64,000 nt of DNA from Rhabditoides inermis (GCA_963966185.1 CAWZYM010000365.1:159001-223000); one strand, 5' to 3'; positions 36,132 to 48,721 are shown, counted from the stretch's first letter. Notes: a model not told the origin generated them from the sequence alone. Numbers and translations are program-made.

Positions 36132-39100
36132 ATGTCTTGTCTGCTTCTATTCACTTCTGTGATTGCAAGCGGTCTCGCTGCGGAAATATCCACATCGCAG
36201 GTGAGTGTGTCATTTTTGTCTATTGCTATTCATTTCATGCGCGTTACCGGAAAAAAGTTTGATTACAGTTAAAAAAATAGTTAGGTGAGCTAGCTATCAA
36301 AATAGTCCGCGCACGCACTGTATATATTCTACATAATCTCCTTATTTTCTTTACGAAACAAATCTTATATAATATCCTATAAAATCTTATAGAATCTCAT
36401 AGAATTGTCTAGAATCTTCTAGGTGCTGGTATGGCTGATGTTTCAGTGGCGTACGGGGGACTGGCTGCCGTGCGATGCCCGGTGTGGGGAGGAGGGACGC
36501 GAGTTCCGCCTCGTCTACTGCCAAATTGTACGTGCCAATTACAGCGGCAGCGCAACTGGATTGTGTTACTAGAAGCGCACCTAATGTCGATTTGCAAATA
36601 AAACACACACCTTCTGGAATTTTTTCCGACTGATCTCGAAGCGGTTGTGTTTAGAGCAACGTTGTTGAACCATATACGTCACTTCCGGTCCGAGGCTGGC
36701 TGCTGGATTTTTGGCTCTAATATCCAGTGATGATCACCTAGAAACTAGCGTTAGCGAGTACTTTAGTAGGAACGAGTGTCATTCTCTCGAATGTTTTTGT
36801 TGGAATGGGACCCAGACCCTGACCGAGCCCATTCGACTACAACGCAATTAGAGAGGGCGCGCAGCGCCCTCTCTTTTGGCTTAGGATAGGGCTCGCGCCA
36901 GAATTTTCAAGAAGCGATATCCAAAGGTCATGTAAGCAACAATGTGGACTCATCCAAATCATGTTAGTTAGATTCGCACCGTTCCGTAGGCCAGATCACT
37001 CGTCGTCGGCTTCTTTGTATCTCTTCTCTGAAAGAAGTTATGAGCGATTTCGCTGTATTGTAAAGTATTTGTAAACGTTTTATGCATGTGCTTTTGCTGC
37101 ATTGGGATAAGACAAAGTTCATCTCTTTACGCAAGTACTTTTTAAAGAATTAAGTAGTAGTGATATGATGTTGTCATTGTTTAGTGTCGCATTACGATTG
37201 CCATGTGGCACGTTGCTGTCTAGTGTACCCTTTATTAGCTGCCCCCGCACGACCTCCTTGAAGCTTACTCGCTTCGTTGATTTTTCTCTCGGCTCCTGAG
37301 AACCGTAACACTTTTCAAAGAGTAATGTTAGTTAGAAAGAGAATTCATCAGTTCAGGAGTATACAGACGGCACGATCTCTGTGGGTGGGAGAAAGTTCTG
37401 CGGTCACACGCAGCGGCCGGACTATTGGCGCGCTTGTAAGAGGTGCGTTCCTACTCCTCGGTTTATAACGAGAAAAAACTATCACGATTTCTCGAATCTA
37501 TATCAGTGCTGAAGTGTTCTCCGCCGAGGCCGACTTGATTTGTACAAACTTGCAGACCTTGTCCATTCCTGCAGCCCTCTCCATGGTCAGAATGTTCTCG
37601 TGATGACTGTGGGGATGGAGTGAGTACGAGGAGTTTCACCTGCCGCACGCACTACAACTGCACGCTCTCCAAAGTGTACGTGCGGAGTTCGATGCTCATT
37701 CGCTTCTGGGAGACACCCAGAGAAGACGAGGCAGTCAGCCTGCAGCAAAAGCGTATGAAACAAGAGAGACGCCTAGAGCAAAAAAAGAGAGAGTAGACCC
37801 GCTTTGAGCTGCAGCTGCAGCAGAGATTGGCTTTGTCCTATCCAATTTTGACGTTTATTGAACATTTTCAATGAACGATCAAGTTTTTTTCCAATGAAAA
37901 GTGAAAACTAAAGGACGAAAATTTACTTTCATTGAAAAAATCAGTGAATGTTAAAAATTGTTAAAATTTCTCATTAAAAACTTTCAATGAAAGCAACTAG
38001 ACATCAGATATGAAAGTTTCCTCTTTAAGATATGAAAGTTTACTCTACATCAGATATGAAAGTATGATATGAAAGTTTCTCCTTTAAACTTTGAGGGGGT
38101 CACAGAAACTTTCTAGAAACATTGCTATTCTCTTTTCTTGATACTCTCATTTCTCCGCAGTAGTATCGGCAACTTTTTCAAAAACATTTATTTTCTTGTT
38201 ATTTTCAAGTCTTTGCAGCAGTCACAGCAAATTTTCCGATACATTTATATTCTCTTTTTTGCTACTCTCACGTCTAGAGACAGGTCACTGCGACTTTTGT
38301 AGAGAGAGTTCTCTGCTCTTTTTTCACTACTCTCACTTCTATCGTTCACAACAATGTGAACTGATGTGACGAGGCCGTTTCAAAGTCAAATGCCTATTGA
38401 CCAAATTAACATGCAAGAAAGAACAATTGAAGTCTTTATCTTGTGTGAATTTTACTAATCAAGTTCAAGTTCAAGTTCAAGTGTTTATCCGTAATCGTTA
38501 TATCTGAATATGACAACACAATCAAAATTATCGTAATATTGATTGGAAATCAATATTACTAATGTATATAATAAATAATATCCATTAAAATATTACATCC
38601 ACGATGAATTTCAGGAATCTCTCGTACTGTGAGAAAGTGGTGGATATGTCAGAATGTGATGGCCAGTCAGTGGACGATTCCACTCGCCCTTGTACGATGG
38701 GACCGTGTAGTGGACTGCGCTACTACACCACCGATTGGAAACTGGTTAGACATTAAAACACTTCTCATAACTAACAAAGTACGACATCATTCGTGCGAAT
38801 AGGAGCGCTTTAAAGGAACAATGGCGTTTAGCAGAGCTGCTTGGTAACAGAAATTTGTGAATTCGCGCGAAATTGTCCTGGCGGTACTTACGTGATCTCA
38901 ATATGAGTCATGTAAATGTCAAGCCAAGTTGCAAGCAGGAATCGAACACTCGCGGCTGCAAGAGTGGTAGATCTCTTATCCACTCAGCCACGCACCGCTC
39001 ATTCTTTCGGCGCGCGCAGAGACCGTTTCTTTTTCCGAGAAACCATGCATTGGATATAACGCGTTGATGACAAATGCCACTGTTTTGGCGACAACATACA

Positions 39101-42038
39101 CCGCTCCCCACCTATGTACAGTACTATCCGTAAAAAGTGCCAAATGTTTGAAATTTGAAACTTTGTATATTTGTAACAAGAGTGCGCTCCAATGAAAATT
39201 GGCGCGAATTTGAAATTTCCGTTATCAAACACGTTTTGGTAACTTCCTTGGTGACGCGGTAACAGATGGGTATCGTCCTTTTTTGTTTATATTGCTTTTC
39301 AATGGGTCAACTATCGCACCAGAGGTCAAAATAACGAGCCACTGTACCTTTAAACAATAAATCCAGATTATGAATATTTAGAAGTCAAGTTCTGATGACG
39401 AAAGGTTGCTGAGCCGCGAACTCAGCTGCTTAAATGGCTATGGGAAGGAGTATTCTCTCAGTAATTGCTCAACTATTGTGGAGCAACCGCATATCATAAG
39501 GTATGTATAGTTTCAGTGAAATTTTTTTGTTTTCTGAAAATAGATAAAACAATCATATCATTAGAACCCACTGAATGTTTCTTTTTTAATAAAACAGTGA
39601 GAGTGTGAAAGTACCGAGATAGGTGTGAAAAAACGTGAAAATTAAAAAAGAGACACGAGAAAAGGGACATATTTCGAAATGTTGTTTTTTCAAAGCATGT
39701 ATCCGGACAATGAAATGCTTCCTGGTCTTCGGAATGGTGTCACTTGCGTTCTTATCAATGAAACGAGTTTTGAAATTCTATTTTTGCAGAACACTTTGCA
39801 AAAAAAACAATTTTTTCACATGTAGACGATTTTTAAAGGGATATACCACTCCAATCTTGAGTATAAGCAAGAGTTGCTTTGTGCCAGAAAGTTAAAATAC
39901 AAACACTCTTTATGAATAATGCACAAGCTAAAAATAGAAATAAAAGGTAGAAAACGCGGCGCGCAGTTTCAAAAATGTAGTGAGAGTTACCGATTTTGAG
40001 TGAGGTTTGGCCTCGTATTTCTCACTACGAAGTGAAACATTCGCGGCGAACTTTCCAAATGATCCGTTCATATAGTTTATTCATGAAAAGTGACGGTAGT
40101 TTCATGTTCTTTCACGTGGCAGTCGTAGTTTATACAGTTAGAGCAATATACTCATTTAAACATGACTTTGTTGACGAAAACAAAATCAACCCCATACTAA
40201 AGATAAGGAAATATTCCGTTTTCCGGAGACATCATTTTGCTCACATCGCACTAACCGGAATCAATCTTAAATATCGTTTTCAGGGAAAGTGCATCGTGGA
40301 TAGAAGATCTTACTGCATGTTCGAACAAGTGTGGTTCCGGCACACGGAAGGTGACGCGGCATTGTCTCATCAAACTGACACACGCTAGTCGCCATAAAAT
40401 GCACTGGGCTCATGTGAGTTCAATATATTTGAATTTTCGGAACCTCATTATTCAAATTCTCTCCAATCTTCCAGGAGCATGCGCACTAAAGATTTTACTT
40501 GAATTAAAACGGTAGTACGCGCATGCAATACATTCCATGATCATGTCATATTAAAGGAACACACCACTCTAAATTTCGTACCATAAACTAAGACTGCGAC
40601 ACGAAAGAATATAAAAATACAACTACTTTTCATAAATGAACTATTTGCTAAACGAATAGAACATTGTTGTTTATGTTTGTCTGTTATGTTTCCTATGATG
40701 CCCATGTTAAGTAATCAACACGGTAATAAACTATGATTATTAATATTTAAAAAAAAACCAGTCGCGAAGTTTTTATTTCGTAGTGAGAAACACCGAACCG
40801 GAAATAATTGTCATATACCAATTTCCGATTCGGTATTTCTCACTACGAAACGAAAAAAATCGCACTTGTCTTCGCGGCTCGCTTTCTACATGTTCCGTTC
40901 ATTTTTAGCATAACATGTATTAATGAAAAGTTGTTTTTCGATATTCTTTCATGTGGCAGTCTTCTTTAATGTACGAAAATTTAAAGTGGTGTGTTCCTTT
41001 AAGCGCGAAACTAGCTCAGCATTTTCCGAGCAAAAAAATAATCGTGCTCTATTTGGCACCGTATAACAAGGGCGATGCAAGATTCATTCTCATATCTCTA
41101 TTTCGCGTATTGTTTCACATGACCACGTGGCGTAGTGGTAACGCTCTCGCTTAACAAGTGGCGGTTCGCGGGTTCGATCTTGGGTAACCACGCAAAGTTT
41201 TGTCAAAATAAAAACACCAGTCAATGGGTTATCATCTTTGTCTAACCACTCTACTATCTCTCGTGAAAAGAGTGGAACCCGTTTGTGAGCCCACTTTAAC
41301 AGTGTTCACAATATTTTAATTAAAATGAAATTTATTACACCACAAGGATGCGTCACACATGAAAAAATGCCTGTGAACAATGACAATGGAGCGGCCTAAT
41401 AGAGTACTAGTTGTTATGGTTCTAGAAAACCAGCAATGAGAATTCACGATGACGGTGTGTCTTCTGGCTAGCGGCTGACGTGTCAGGGTGGTCGCCAACA
41501 GACCGCGGTAGCGGAAATTTTCAAAAATGTCGACATTCGACACGAGATTGTCGACACGAGATCTCGTTTCTAAAACGGTGTCAGCGGTGCGGGTGTTTGC
41601 GTCAAGGAACTGAACAGCTTATTTTGTAGTGTTTTGAAACGCGGCTTTTGCAGAATGGTAGAGAAAATCATTTTCTCCCACATGTTTCATGAATGTTCAT
41701 AGCATCGGATATTTTCTTACGCACACTATTCGCGCGTCTTTAGAACTGGAAAAATGGAGAGGACCTTATCTGTATATAATCGTTAATTTTAACGTTTGCT
41801 CAAATGAGAAAACAGTTCAAACCAACTATATTTATACAATCAATTTTTTGAGAAATCTTTGATAGCCGTCCGTTTTCAGGTGGATAACGAGATGTGCACC
41901 GAGGCATACTCAAACAGTGATGAGAAACGGGCATGCATCGACACGAGCGGATGCGACGACATGCATCGAGAATCGAGACATAGAGAACGAGTATATCTCT
42001 CAGATATATATGCCAAACTCGGCTCGGTCCGACCATAG
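36132..42038 (+). CDS. secreted thrombospondin type-1 repeat protein
   Basis: Exons by eye: 36132-36200, 36447-36527, 37357-37442, 37556-37792, 38615-38744, 40284-40413 and 41880-42038 (TAG), about 296 residues. Exon 1 is a signal peptide (MSCLLLFTSVIASGLAA). At least three TSP1-like modules follow: GDWLPCDARCGEEGREFRLV, PWSECSRDDCGDGVSTRSFT and SWIEDLTACSNKCGSGTRKV, each with W, C and CG cores, plus linking cysteines (RPCTMGPC, ACIDTSGCDD). This pattern suits extracellular-matrix proteins of the ADAMTS-like/punctin kind; no protease domain is seen. All junctions keep frame except 38744 to 40284, where phases differ (0 versus 2), so an exon is missing from my model or the gene is broken there. 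Exon 4 uses a GTAGAC donor at 37793 just before an in-frame TAG; without that splice the protein would stop early. Confidence 0.7.
36850..36874. repeat. perfect short hairpin AGAGAGGGCGC-GCA-GCGCCCTCTCT
   Basis: An 11-bp perfect inverted repeat with a 3-nt loop, followed by TTTT, inside an intron of the TSP1 gene. Function unknown. Confidence 0.8.
38459..38535 (+). repeat. dispersed TTCAAGTGTTTATCCGTAATCG repeat
   Basis: GTTCAAGTGTTTAT followed by CGGAATCG or CGTAATCG and TATATCTGAATATGACAAC recurs near 8759, 32318, 32570 and here, always in introns. A short interspersed repeat family of unknown origin. Confidence 0.65.
38930..39000 (-). repeat. tRNA-like segment
   Basis: Minus strand TGGCTGAGTGG (A-box) and TGTTCGATTCC (B-box) about 45 bp apart, in a 540-bp stretch flanked by inverted TTTAAAGGAACAATGGC/TTTAAAGGTACAGTGGC ends (about 38810 and 39355). 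Probably a SINE or a tRNA relic carried in a MITE. Confidence 0.5.
39835..40165. mobile_element. MITE family copy (diverged)
   Basis: Contains TTTCTCACTACGAA, GATCCGTTCAT, TTCATGAAAAGT and TTCTTTCACGTGGCAGTCGT in the same order as the right half of the element at 40554-41000; starts with AAAGGGATATACCACTCC. Lies immediately upstream of exon 6 of the TSP1 gene. Confidence 0.55.
40554..41001. mobile_element. ~450 bp MITE with ~110 bp TIRs
   Basis: TAAAGGAACACACCACT at 40554 is inverted at the right end (AGTGGTGTGTTCCTTTA, ~41000). The TIRs continue through TTTCGTAC, ACTGC, GAAAGAATAT and TTTTCAT blocks. The interior carries a GTAGTGAGAAA inverted pair. No coding capacity. Confidence 0.75.
41121..41292 (+). 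repeat. tRNA-derived SINE family 1, copy 1
   Basis: GACCACGTGGCGTAGTGG (A-box) and GCGGGTTCGATCTTGGGTA (B-box) form a tRNA-like head, followed by a ~100 bp body with TCTTTGTCTAACCACTCTA and GAGCCCAC. An inverted copy lies at 52591-52764, ~11.4 kb away. Confidence 0.75.
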
Positions 42039-43445
42039 TATCGTTGCTAGATAAAAATGTTTAACCCATCAATGTAGTAATTGTTATTAAAAATGCTCGC
42101 TCATCGGCCCTTTACCGACGGCACACGTGAGAGAGTGCGAGAGAGCACGCGAAGAGAAGAGAGCGCAGAGTGGCGGGAATCAGAAAATACGCGTTTAGAG
42201 CGGTTTGCTGATCGTTTCTGATCACCGCGCGCACGTAGAACTTTCGTTCAACCGGTATTTGAATAACCGTTCCGTGACGCACAAACGATTAAAAATCGTC
42301 AGAAATACAGACCCCTGTATCTTTAAAGAACTAGATGATTTATATGATCGCTAGTTTTGTTAGATTCAGCCTAATCTGGGCTTCAAACCATTGCTTTCAC
42401 ACCAAAGCCGCGTTGTGCTGACTAATTTATACTGTGTAACAGTTGCCACGTTTTATAAGTTCGCGAAGAATCTCTAGTCAAGGTCTGTATTGTTCCATTT
42501 CAAAGCCGGTGAAAATGTTGTGTTCGTGAAACTTATGAGTGAAATAAAGTGTTTTTAGACTAAAAATTCATAATAGCTGAAACATTCTGATCATTCTGAA
42601 GTAACATATATAACACCAAACATTTTCAACATTTTATCTTGACGCAAAATCAATAAATCGACAACTCTTCAATAACTATCTCAACACATAGCATAGCGGG
42701 GTTGGTAACAAGTAGGTAGAGACACTGTGACAAACCTACATGTATAATAGTTTTTTTTTCAAATTTAATAGAATAACGAATATTATACAACAATAGCAGA
42801 TGCTGCGATACATCGCAGAGTATTGAATACCGACAAACACGCGTTGTTTCAGTTTTCAAGTATGGAACATCTTCTTATTGGTATTTGATGTAGTTGATGA
42901 GTAAGCGGACAACCGAACATCTGTTGCGGTATTATGTTTCAAAATATTCAAAACAACATTTGACAAACTACTAGATACAACTTGGAAAATAAAATAAAAA
43001 AGTTGATCACTTCATCACTTCATCACTTCATCACTTCATCACTTTGATTTCATCACTTCATTATTATTTTTGTTTTTAAATTATTGTCGTGACGTTTTAC
43101 TTTTGTAGGGTGACTACTGTCTACATGGTACGTCAGCGGAAATCAGCTCAGAGCAGTCTGGTGAGTTTTTTTTAAAGCTTGCCTCCATGTTTTCCTTCTT
43201 TTGTCCTTTAGCGCGACGCATCGTTCTCATTCTTGTAGGGATGTTTAGAATCGGTTTCAGTTCCATTCGCTCGGGCGGGCGGGCGGGCGGGTGGGCGCTC
43301 GGGCGTCGGACAATCGCTTTCGCCCCGCCCCCTCTGTGAGTGAGAGAGAGAGGCGAATAGCGGGTGCGCGTCGGTATCCTCGCAGCGAATCGCGAACGTG
43401 TATGAAAATGTAATTTTGTGAAACAAAACTTAAGAAAAGGACAGA
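42039..43445. other. intergenic region after the TSP1 gene
   Basis: AT-rich, no gene seen. Contains an ATCACTTC octamer tandem (about 43005-43060) and a GC-rich GGGC(GGGC)n stretch with GGACAATCGC at 43262-43345 that resembles 56685-56760. Confidence 0.65.
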
Positions 43446-43776
43446 TATTATCTTTCAAAAGTACTTCCAAGTAAAAGTAGTTGGTTTGTACTGTTGTCTC
43501 AGTTGAGCAAAAGGACTGACATGTTTTCAATGGAGACATGTGCAAACAGGCTCTCAGCATTATTCGACGTGTTATGTTACAACAGAAGTTGTGCTTTTAG
43601 ATAATAACTGCATAACTTCGTAAACGCGTTCATTATAATATGGCCGCTTTGCACTGGTATGAGAGAGAGAGCCTGTTGGCACATGTCTCCATTGAAAACA
43701 TGTCAGTCCTTTTGCTCAACTGAGACAACAGTACAAACCAACTACTTTTACTTGGAAGTACTTTTGAAAGATAATA
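43446..43776. repeat. near-perfect inverted repeat, ~110-bp arms
   Basis: Left arm 43446-43555 and right arm 43666-43776 are reverse complements with about one visible mismatch (TGTGCAAACAGG versus TGTGCCAACAGG), around a ~110 bp loop. A transcript would form a long dsRNA stem. Confidence 0.9.
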
Positions 43777-43784
43777 CATCCTTT

Positions 43785-44880
43785 GTTCATATGACAGAGA
43801 ATTTCAGATCCATATTCTAGAGTAGGCCGTATCGAAATTTTATAGAAATTGAGAAACAATGTCGTATTATTCGTAAATGTTCTTCTCAGTGTGTTGATAC
43901 GACAATTTGCTTTCTGGATGACCTTTGATAGATGGATGGAAGGATCGAGGGTTGGGGTCATCCAGATACCAAGGTCGCGCACTACCTCCACGTTCGACAA
44001 AGTCACATTGTCGCATTGATATTTGTGCCTTGGATTTTACTTGCCAAAGTTTAGTACCTCGCATTTGGTAACAGACAACTTTAATTGTCGATCCGCAAGG
44101 AAATTTCTCACATTATTCAGATCATGATTCAATTTTTTATGGAAGTCAGGAATGTCATGACTGATATAAAGTTTCATGTCGTCAGCATACACTATATGTT
44201 CACTGTAAATTATTGTGTTTCTGTCAAGGTCGTTAATATATAGCAGGAAGAGGAGTGGCCCGAGAACCGATCCTTGTGGTACGCCGCTTATTACCGGTAG
44301 CCATTCGGAATAGCTGGATCCGATACGTACTGATTGCCACCTATCACTCAGATAACACAATAACCATTGCAGCACTTCTCGGTTTAGACCGTAACGTTTA
44401 CATAGTATAAGCAGACGGCGATGACATACCGTATCAAATGCTTTACTCACGTCAAGATATATACAGTCTACATTAGTTTTCTTGGCTAGTTTTTTTTTTA
44501 CGAAATATAGCCCACAAACTATCATATTGGTTGTACAGCTTCTTCCATTGAGAAAACCATGTTGCGCTCTAGAGATTAAATCTTTGTTCCAAAGATGATT
44601 ACGCATTCGATACACAATAATACGCTCCAAAACGCGGCATGTACAACAGGTAAGTGATATGGGTCTATAATTAGTGCAACTTGAGTGGTCACCTTTCTTG
44701 AAAACAGGAACAACAACACGTTTTCTCCACAATTCTGGAACCGTACCACTCCTCATACTTTCTCTAAATATCAAAGACAGCGGTAGAGCGAGTACAACAG
44801 CGAGTGACTGTAACAGGATAGAGGGAATATCGTCGGGCCCACAACTTAGTTCGCGCTTTGTTCTTTTAAGATACTCATAT
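43785..44880 (-). pseudogene. truncated non-LTR retrotransposon reverse transcriptase
   Basis: The minus-strand frame reads from CGPDDIPSILLQSLAV through VVVPVFKKGD, NYRPISLTCC, YLDVSKAFDTV, GVPQGSVLGPLLFLLYINDL and the catalytic VYADDMKLY box, then continues after a frameshift near 44040 into DLGIWMTPTLDPSIHLSKV and RPTLEYGSEI. This is a CR1/Jockey-like palm and thumb with no endonuclease. It is truncated at both ends and lies next to the hairpin. Confidence 0.85.
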
Positions 44881-45420
44881 AATAATAATTTATTGCAGAA
44901 ATACTGCGTCGCACATAAAAACAAACATCGATGAAAAAGCATGGAAGAAATGAAAAGCATGAGAGAAATAGCCGCATTGTTGAGAAAATGACCGCAATGT
45001 AGTGACAACCAAGTTGAATCATCGTTATAGTGATGCCGTATGTGATTTAATCCGCATGAAACCGGGTGAGTGAGAGAGAGAAATTTTGGGCTAATCCGAC
45101 ACAGAAGTGCAGTTAGTCTGGATCAGAGTACATCGGAATGATACCTGCCCCCGATCTATGGCATGGAGGAGTGCCATTGCGGTGGAGCAGCCGCGGCACA
45201 ATAAGAGACATGTGCAAGAGAGCAGGTACAAACTTCAGCATCATCACCTTTCCTTCTACCCAGCTGAGCCAAATCAACCACTGTATAAAAACGATCGAAC
45301 TGCAACTGCCAATGAGAGATACCACAAGTACAGTGTCAATAGCTTCAGAGCAATGAGAGGGCAATATGTGAAGAGTGTAACACTATAATTAATCACGAAA
45401 TTATAACAATATCAATTATT
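44881..45420. other. spacer between two retroelement remnants
   Basis: No recognised gene. Unassigned open frames on both strands at 45107-45390 show no family features. Confidence 0.5.
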
Positions 45421-45708
45421 GTCGCACGTGCTCACTGGGGGTCAGAGATGGGTGGTAGATCAGTCCGGTAGATCGGTTCGGGCACTCTCAGCTTGCATCG
45501 ATCGATCGATCGATCGGCGGCGGCGGCGGCGGCAGACAGTGAGAGGAAACGAGCGGGCGACGGCACAGTGCGATCGGGTGCGGCGAAATCCAGGGGCGAC
45601 CTGTGCTATTCCGTGCATGTATCTTCCCCGTGCATGTATTATCCCGTGCTTGTATTCGTCCGTACATGTTTGCTGTGTTATTGTTGTTGCACCTGTCACA
45701 ACTGTGTC

Positions 45709-47260
45709 TTAGCTCGCAAGCTTGAGTGTATGTGTAAGATCGATTCGTGTGAGTGCCCTACAGAACCTCGAGTGAGAGAGTCGAAAGACGCGTGGATGTG
45801 ATTTTGTGAGTGCGAGAATGAAACGAGCGGTTCTGAGTGCGTAGGAATTATGCAAAAGCGTGGACCTCGTTGCTTTGATATGAAGTGAGAATGTGCCATT
45901 TCGCCCGCGGCAAGGTTTCAGCTTGAACATGGAAGAGAATGGGGTACTGACCAGCCGCTTGTACATTTTGTGTGCGAGAGTGAGGTCGTTTCGTGCGCGG
46001 CGTTCTACTAGACTGGTCAGTCCCAACGTTTTCAATCGGAACGAATAGGTGGGCATTGCTTGCGGATAGGTATCCGAAGGATAGACACGATAGAAAATGA
46101 CCCGAGTGACGTATTTTTGGACTTTTTCTAATGCGCGGACGTCTTTGAGCAAGTGTGGGTTCCACACTGGTGAGGCAAATTCTAGTAGTGGCAAAACGTA
46201 TGTCTTATAGAGCTTGATCAGAACGCGCTCGTCACTCGTGTGCACAGATCGAACGAGTAACCGTGCTCGATTCATCGCTATAGACGCGCGCACACTGGCA
46301 TTGATAGCGGGGTTGCCGGTGGTATCTACCTGGAGTCCCAGGTCACGCACGCGCTCGCAGTGAGAGAGTGGACTGCCGTCCAGTGAGTATGCGTGCTGCG
46401 GGTTGCCTCTACCAAGGTGTAATACAGTGCACTTTGATTCTGATAGTACGAGCTGCAACTGCGTCGAATACGAGTGCACATGATCGATGGCTGATTGGAG
46501 CGCGGCGTGAGCAGCAGAAGCATTGGCAGCAGTGTATGAGATGTATACCTTGATATCATCGGCAAACGCGCGGATACGTATGTTAGGGGGGAAGCCATTC
46601 TCTAGACCGGCAAGATATATGATAAATGGGAGTGGCCCTAACACTGACCTTTGTGGAACACCTGATGTGGCTGCGGCAGGTGGAGAGAGCGCATTACCAA
46701 CTTTCACTCGCAGTTCACGGCCCGACAGGAAATCACGCAACCAGTTAAGAATCTCTCCACGCAATCCGACAGACTCGCATTTCAAAAGCAGCTTGGGTAT
46801 GCTCACCTTGTCAAAAGCTTTTTGATAGTCAAAGTAAACAATGTCAGTGAGTAGATTCGCGGAAGTGGCAGTTGTCCAATCAGTGAAACACGAGAGCATT
46901 TGGGTGGTCACACTACGTTTGCTGCGGAAACCGAACTGCTGATCAGGTAGGAGGGTGCGCGACTCAAGAAACTCAATCAGCTGCTTGCGTATCACTCGCT
47001 CTAACACCTTGGAAGCCGCAGGGCAAATCGATATAGGGCGATAGCACGCTACTGAGGACAGATCGCCTCCCTGTTTAGCTATCGGAGAAACATGTGCAAT
47101 TGTCCATACACGGTACCTTCGCACAGTGATATATTGAAAATAATGGATAACGGGAGAGATAGTTCGCTCGCACATTTTTTATAAATTAGAGGTGGAATGC
47201 AGTCTGCGGGCAGGGAGCATGATGATTTCAGGCGTTTCAAAAAAGGCGCATTGTGAAAGT
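45709..47260 (-). pseudogene. CR1-like reverse transcriptase domain (ORF2 C-terminal part)
   Basis: Long minus-strand frame with CYRPISICPAASKVLERVI, FGFRSKRSVTTQ, YFDYQKAFDKVS, GVPQRSVLGPLPFIIYLAGL and the FADD catalytic box (RAFADDIKVYIS), then DLGLQVDTT and the thumb VLPLLEFASPVWNP. The FADD box and NTP-binding motifs are intact. The frame joins the endonuclease only through a shift in a T-run near 47255. Confidence 0.88.
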
Positions 47261-48440
47261 ATCAGATGTGCGCGAAATCATAGGCGGGTGAACGCCATCG
47301 TCGCGCGAGTAGACTGACTCAAAGAACGAACAAAACGCGGCCGCCTTGTCTCCGTCACTGAACAATGCCGCACCAGACGCATCCACCATTTTGATCGGAA
47401 GAGTACTCTTCGGTCTGATTATTGAACCAACGTATGAGTGAAACGCAAAGGACCCTTTGAGAAATTTCTGTTTGGTGCGTTGCTTCTCAAATCGTCTCAG
47501 GTGGTCAGTGAGGTTGGTTGTGACGCGCTGGTAGAGTGGTGAAGTCGCGAGCCCGTTTTCAAACAACCACGATTTATGATCGAATAGTGCGCGGATATGG
47601 GGCGGGTACGCGGACCACTTGGATTTGCACTTCTTGAAAGGCACGTGTTGAGCGAGAATACACAGGATGGCAGAAGTGAATCGATTGTACATGTGGCATA
47701 GTGAGTCGCAACCATCGAGATATTGGAACCAGTCAATAGCACTAACGGCAGCACGAATCGCGGAGAAGTCAGCAGCATGGAAGTTTGGATAGGGCATAGG
47801 GAACGTTTCACTCAAAGGGCATTCGATCGTGGCATGAACAGTGGAATGGTCAGATGAACCGAAAGAGTCTCTCACTTTAACAGATACTAGATGCGGCGAG
47901 TTACTCAATAACCAATCGATCATGCGGTGATCGCGGGTGGGCGTGGTAACACAATGCGAGAGATCGAATGACGTCACCAATTCACTAAAGCGCGCATATG
48001 AGGCATCGAGGGATAGGTCGATATTAAAATCACCAGCGAGAATTATGAAATGTTCGCAGCTCATGAGATCGGAAAGTGAGTCAATGAGCGTCTCGTCAGT
48101 GGCAACGCGGGTGCTGGGCGGTCTATATACGGTAATTATGCGAAAAGTAGCAGCGGAAGTGACTAGATCAAAACAGAGCACATCACAAGTGGACTTGACG
48201 GTGAGTTTCATTCTCTCAGAAATCAGATGGTCGCGAATCAATACAAGAACACCTCCTCCGTGACGGTTACGGTCTTGGCGCATCACAGAATACGGCAAAT
48301 CACGAACAAGTTGGCTATCAGAAATGGTTTTAGACAAAAAAAGACTCGGTGATTAAAACAACATCAGGGCGGTTTAAATTAAGGAATGCATATAGAATAG
48401 GGAGTTTGTTTACTATACTACGGCTGTTGAATAAGAATAG
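47237..48440 (-). pseudogene. CR1-like endonuclease (EEP) domain (ORF2 N-terminal part)
   Basis: Opens near 48440 with NSRSIVNKLPIL and DVVLITES, shifts frame at a 7-T run near 48345, then continues SKTISDSQL, RHGGGVLVLIRDHL, ITVYRPPS, ILAGDFNIDLSL, MIDWLLSNSP and SSDHSTVHATIE. The apurinic-endonuclease motifs (TES, GDFN, SDH) are present. Two shifts make it non-functional. Confidence 0.85.
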
Positions 48441-48721
48441 TGAGAGTGCGGGGAGAGTGTGACGCGCTTTTAGTTTTCCGACTGCTGGGAGGAGGCAGCG
48501 GCAGACACGAGGGGAGAGGGATTTGCGGCAGAACCCGCTGCAGCAGTCACGGCACTCTGATCCGTGTCCATCGACACGCCGAGGCTCTGCTGGAACGGGA
48601 ACGTGCGCTGCTTGTGGGGCGAGGTGGTATTCGCGCCGGTCGGACCAGAGTTGGCAGCGCGCAGCTCTTGCTTGAGGGTGTCAATTCCACACCTCTCCAC
48701 TATGCGGTTCGCGTATATGAT

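Noticed and set aside
41121..41195. Functional tRNA gene
   Set aside because: A clear tRNA-like head, but it has a repeat body and an inverted copy elsewhere; the cloverleaf is not convincing.
45460..45801. Open frames of 80-100 codons on both strands
   Set aside because: They overlap the 3' region of the CR1-like element and GATC/CGG short repeats; no family features.
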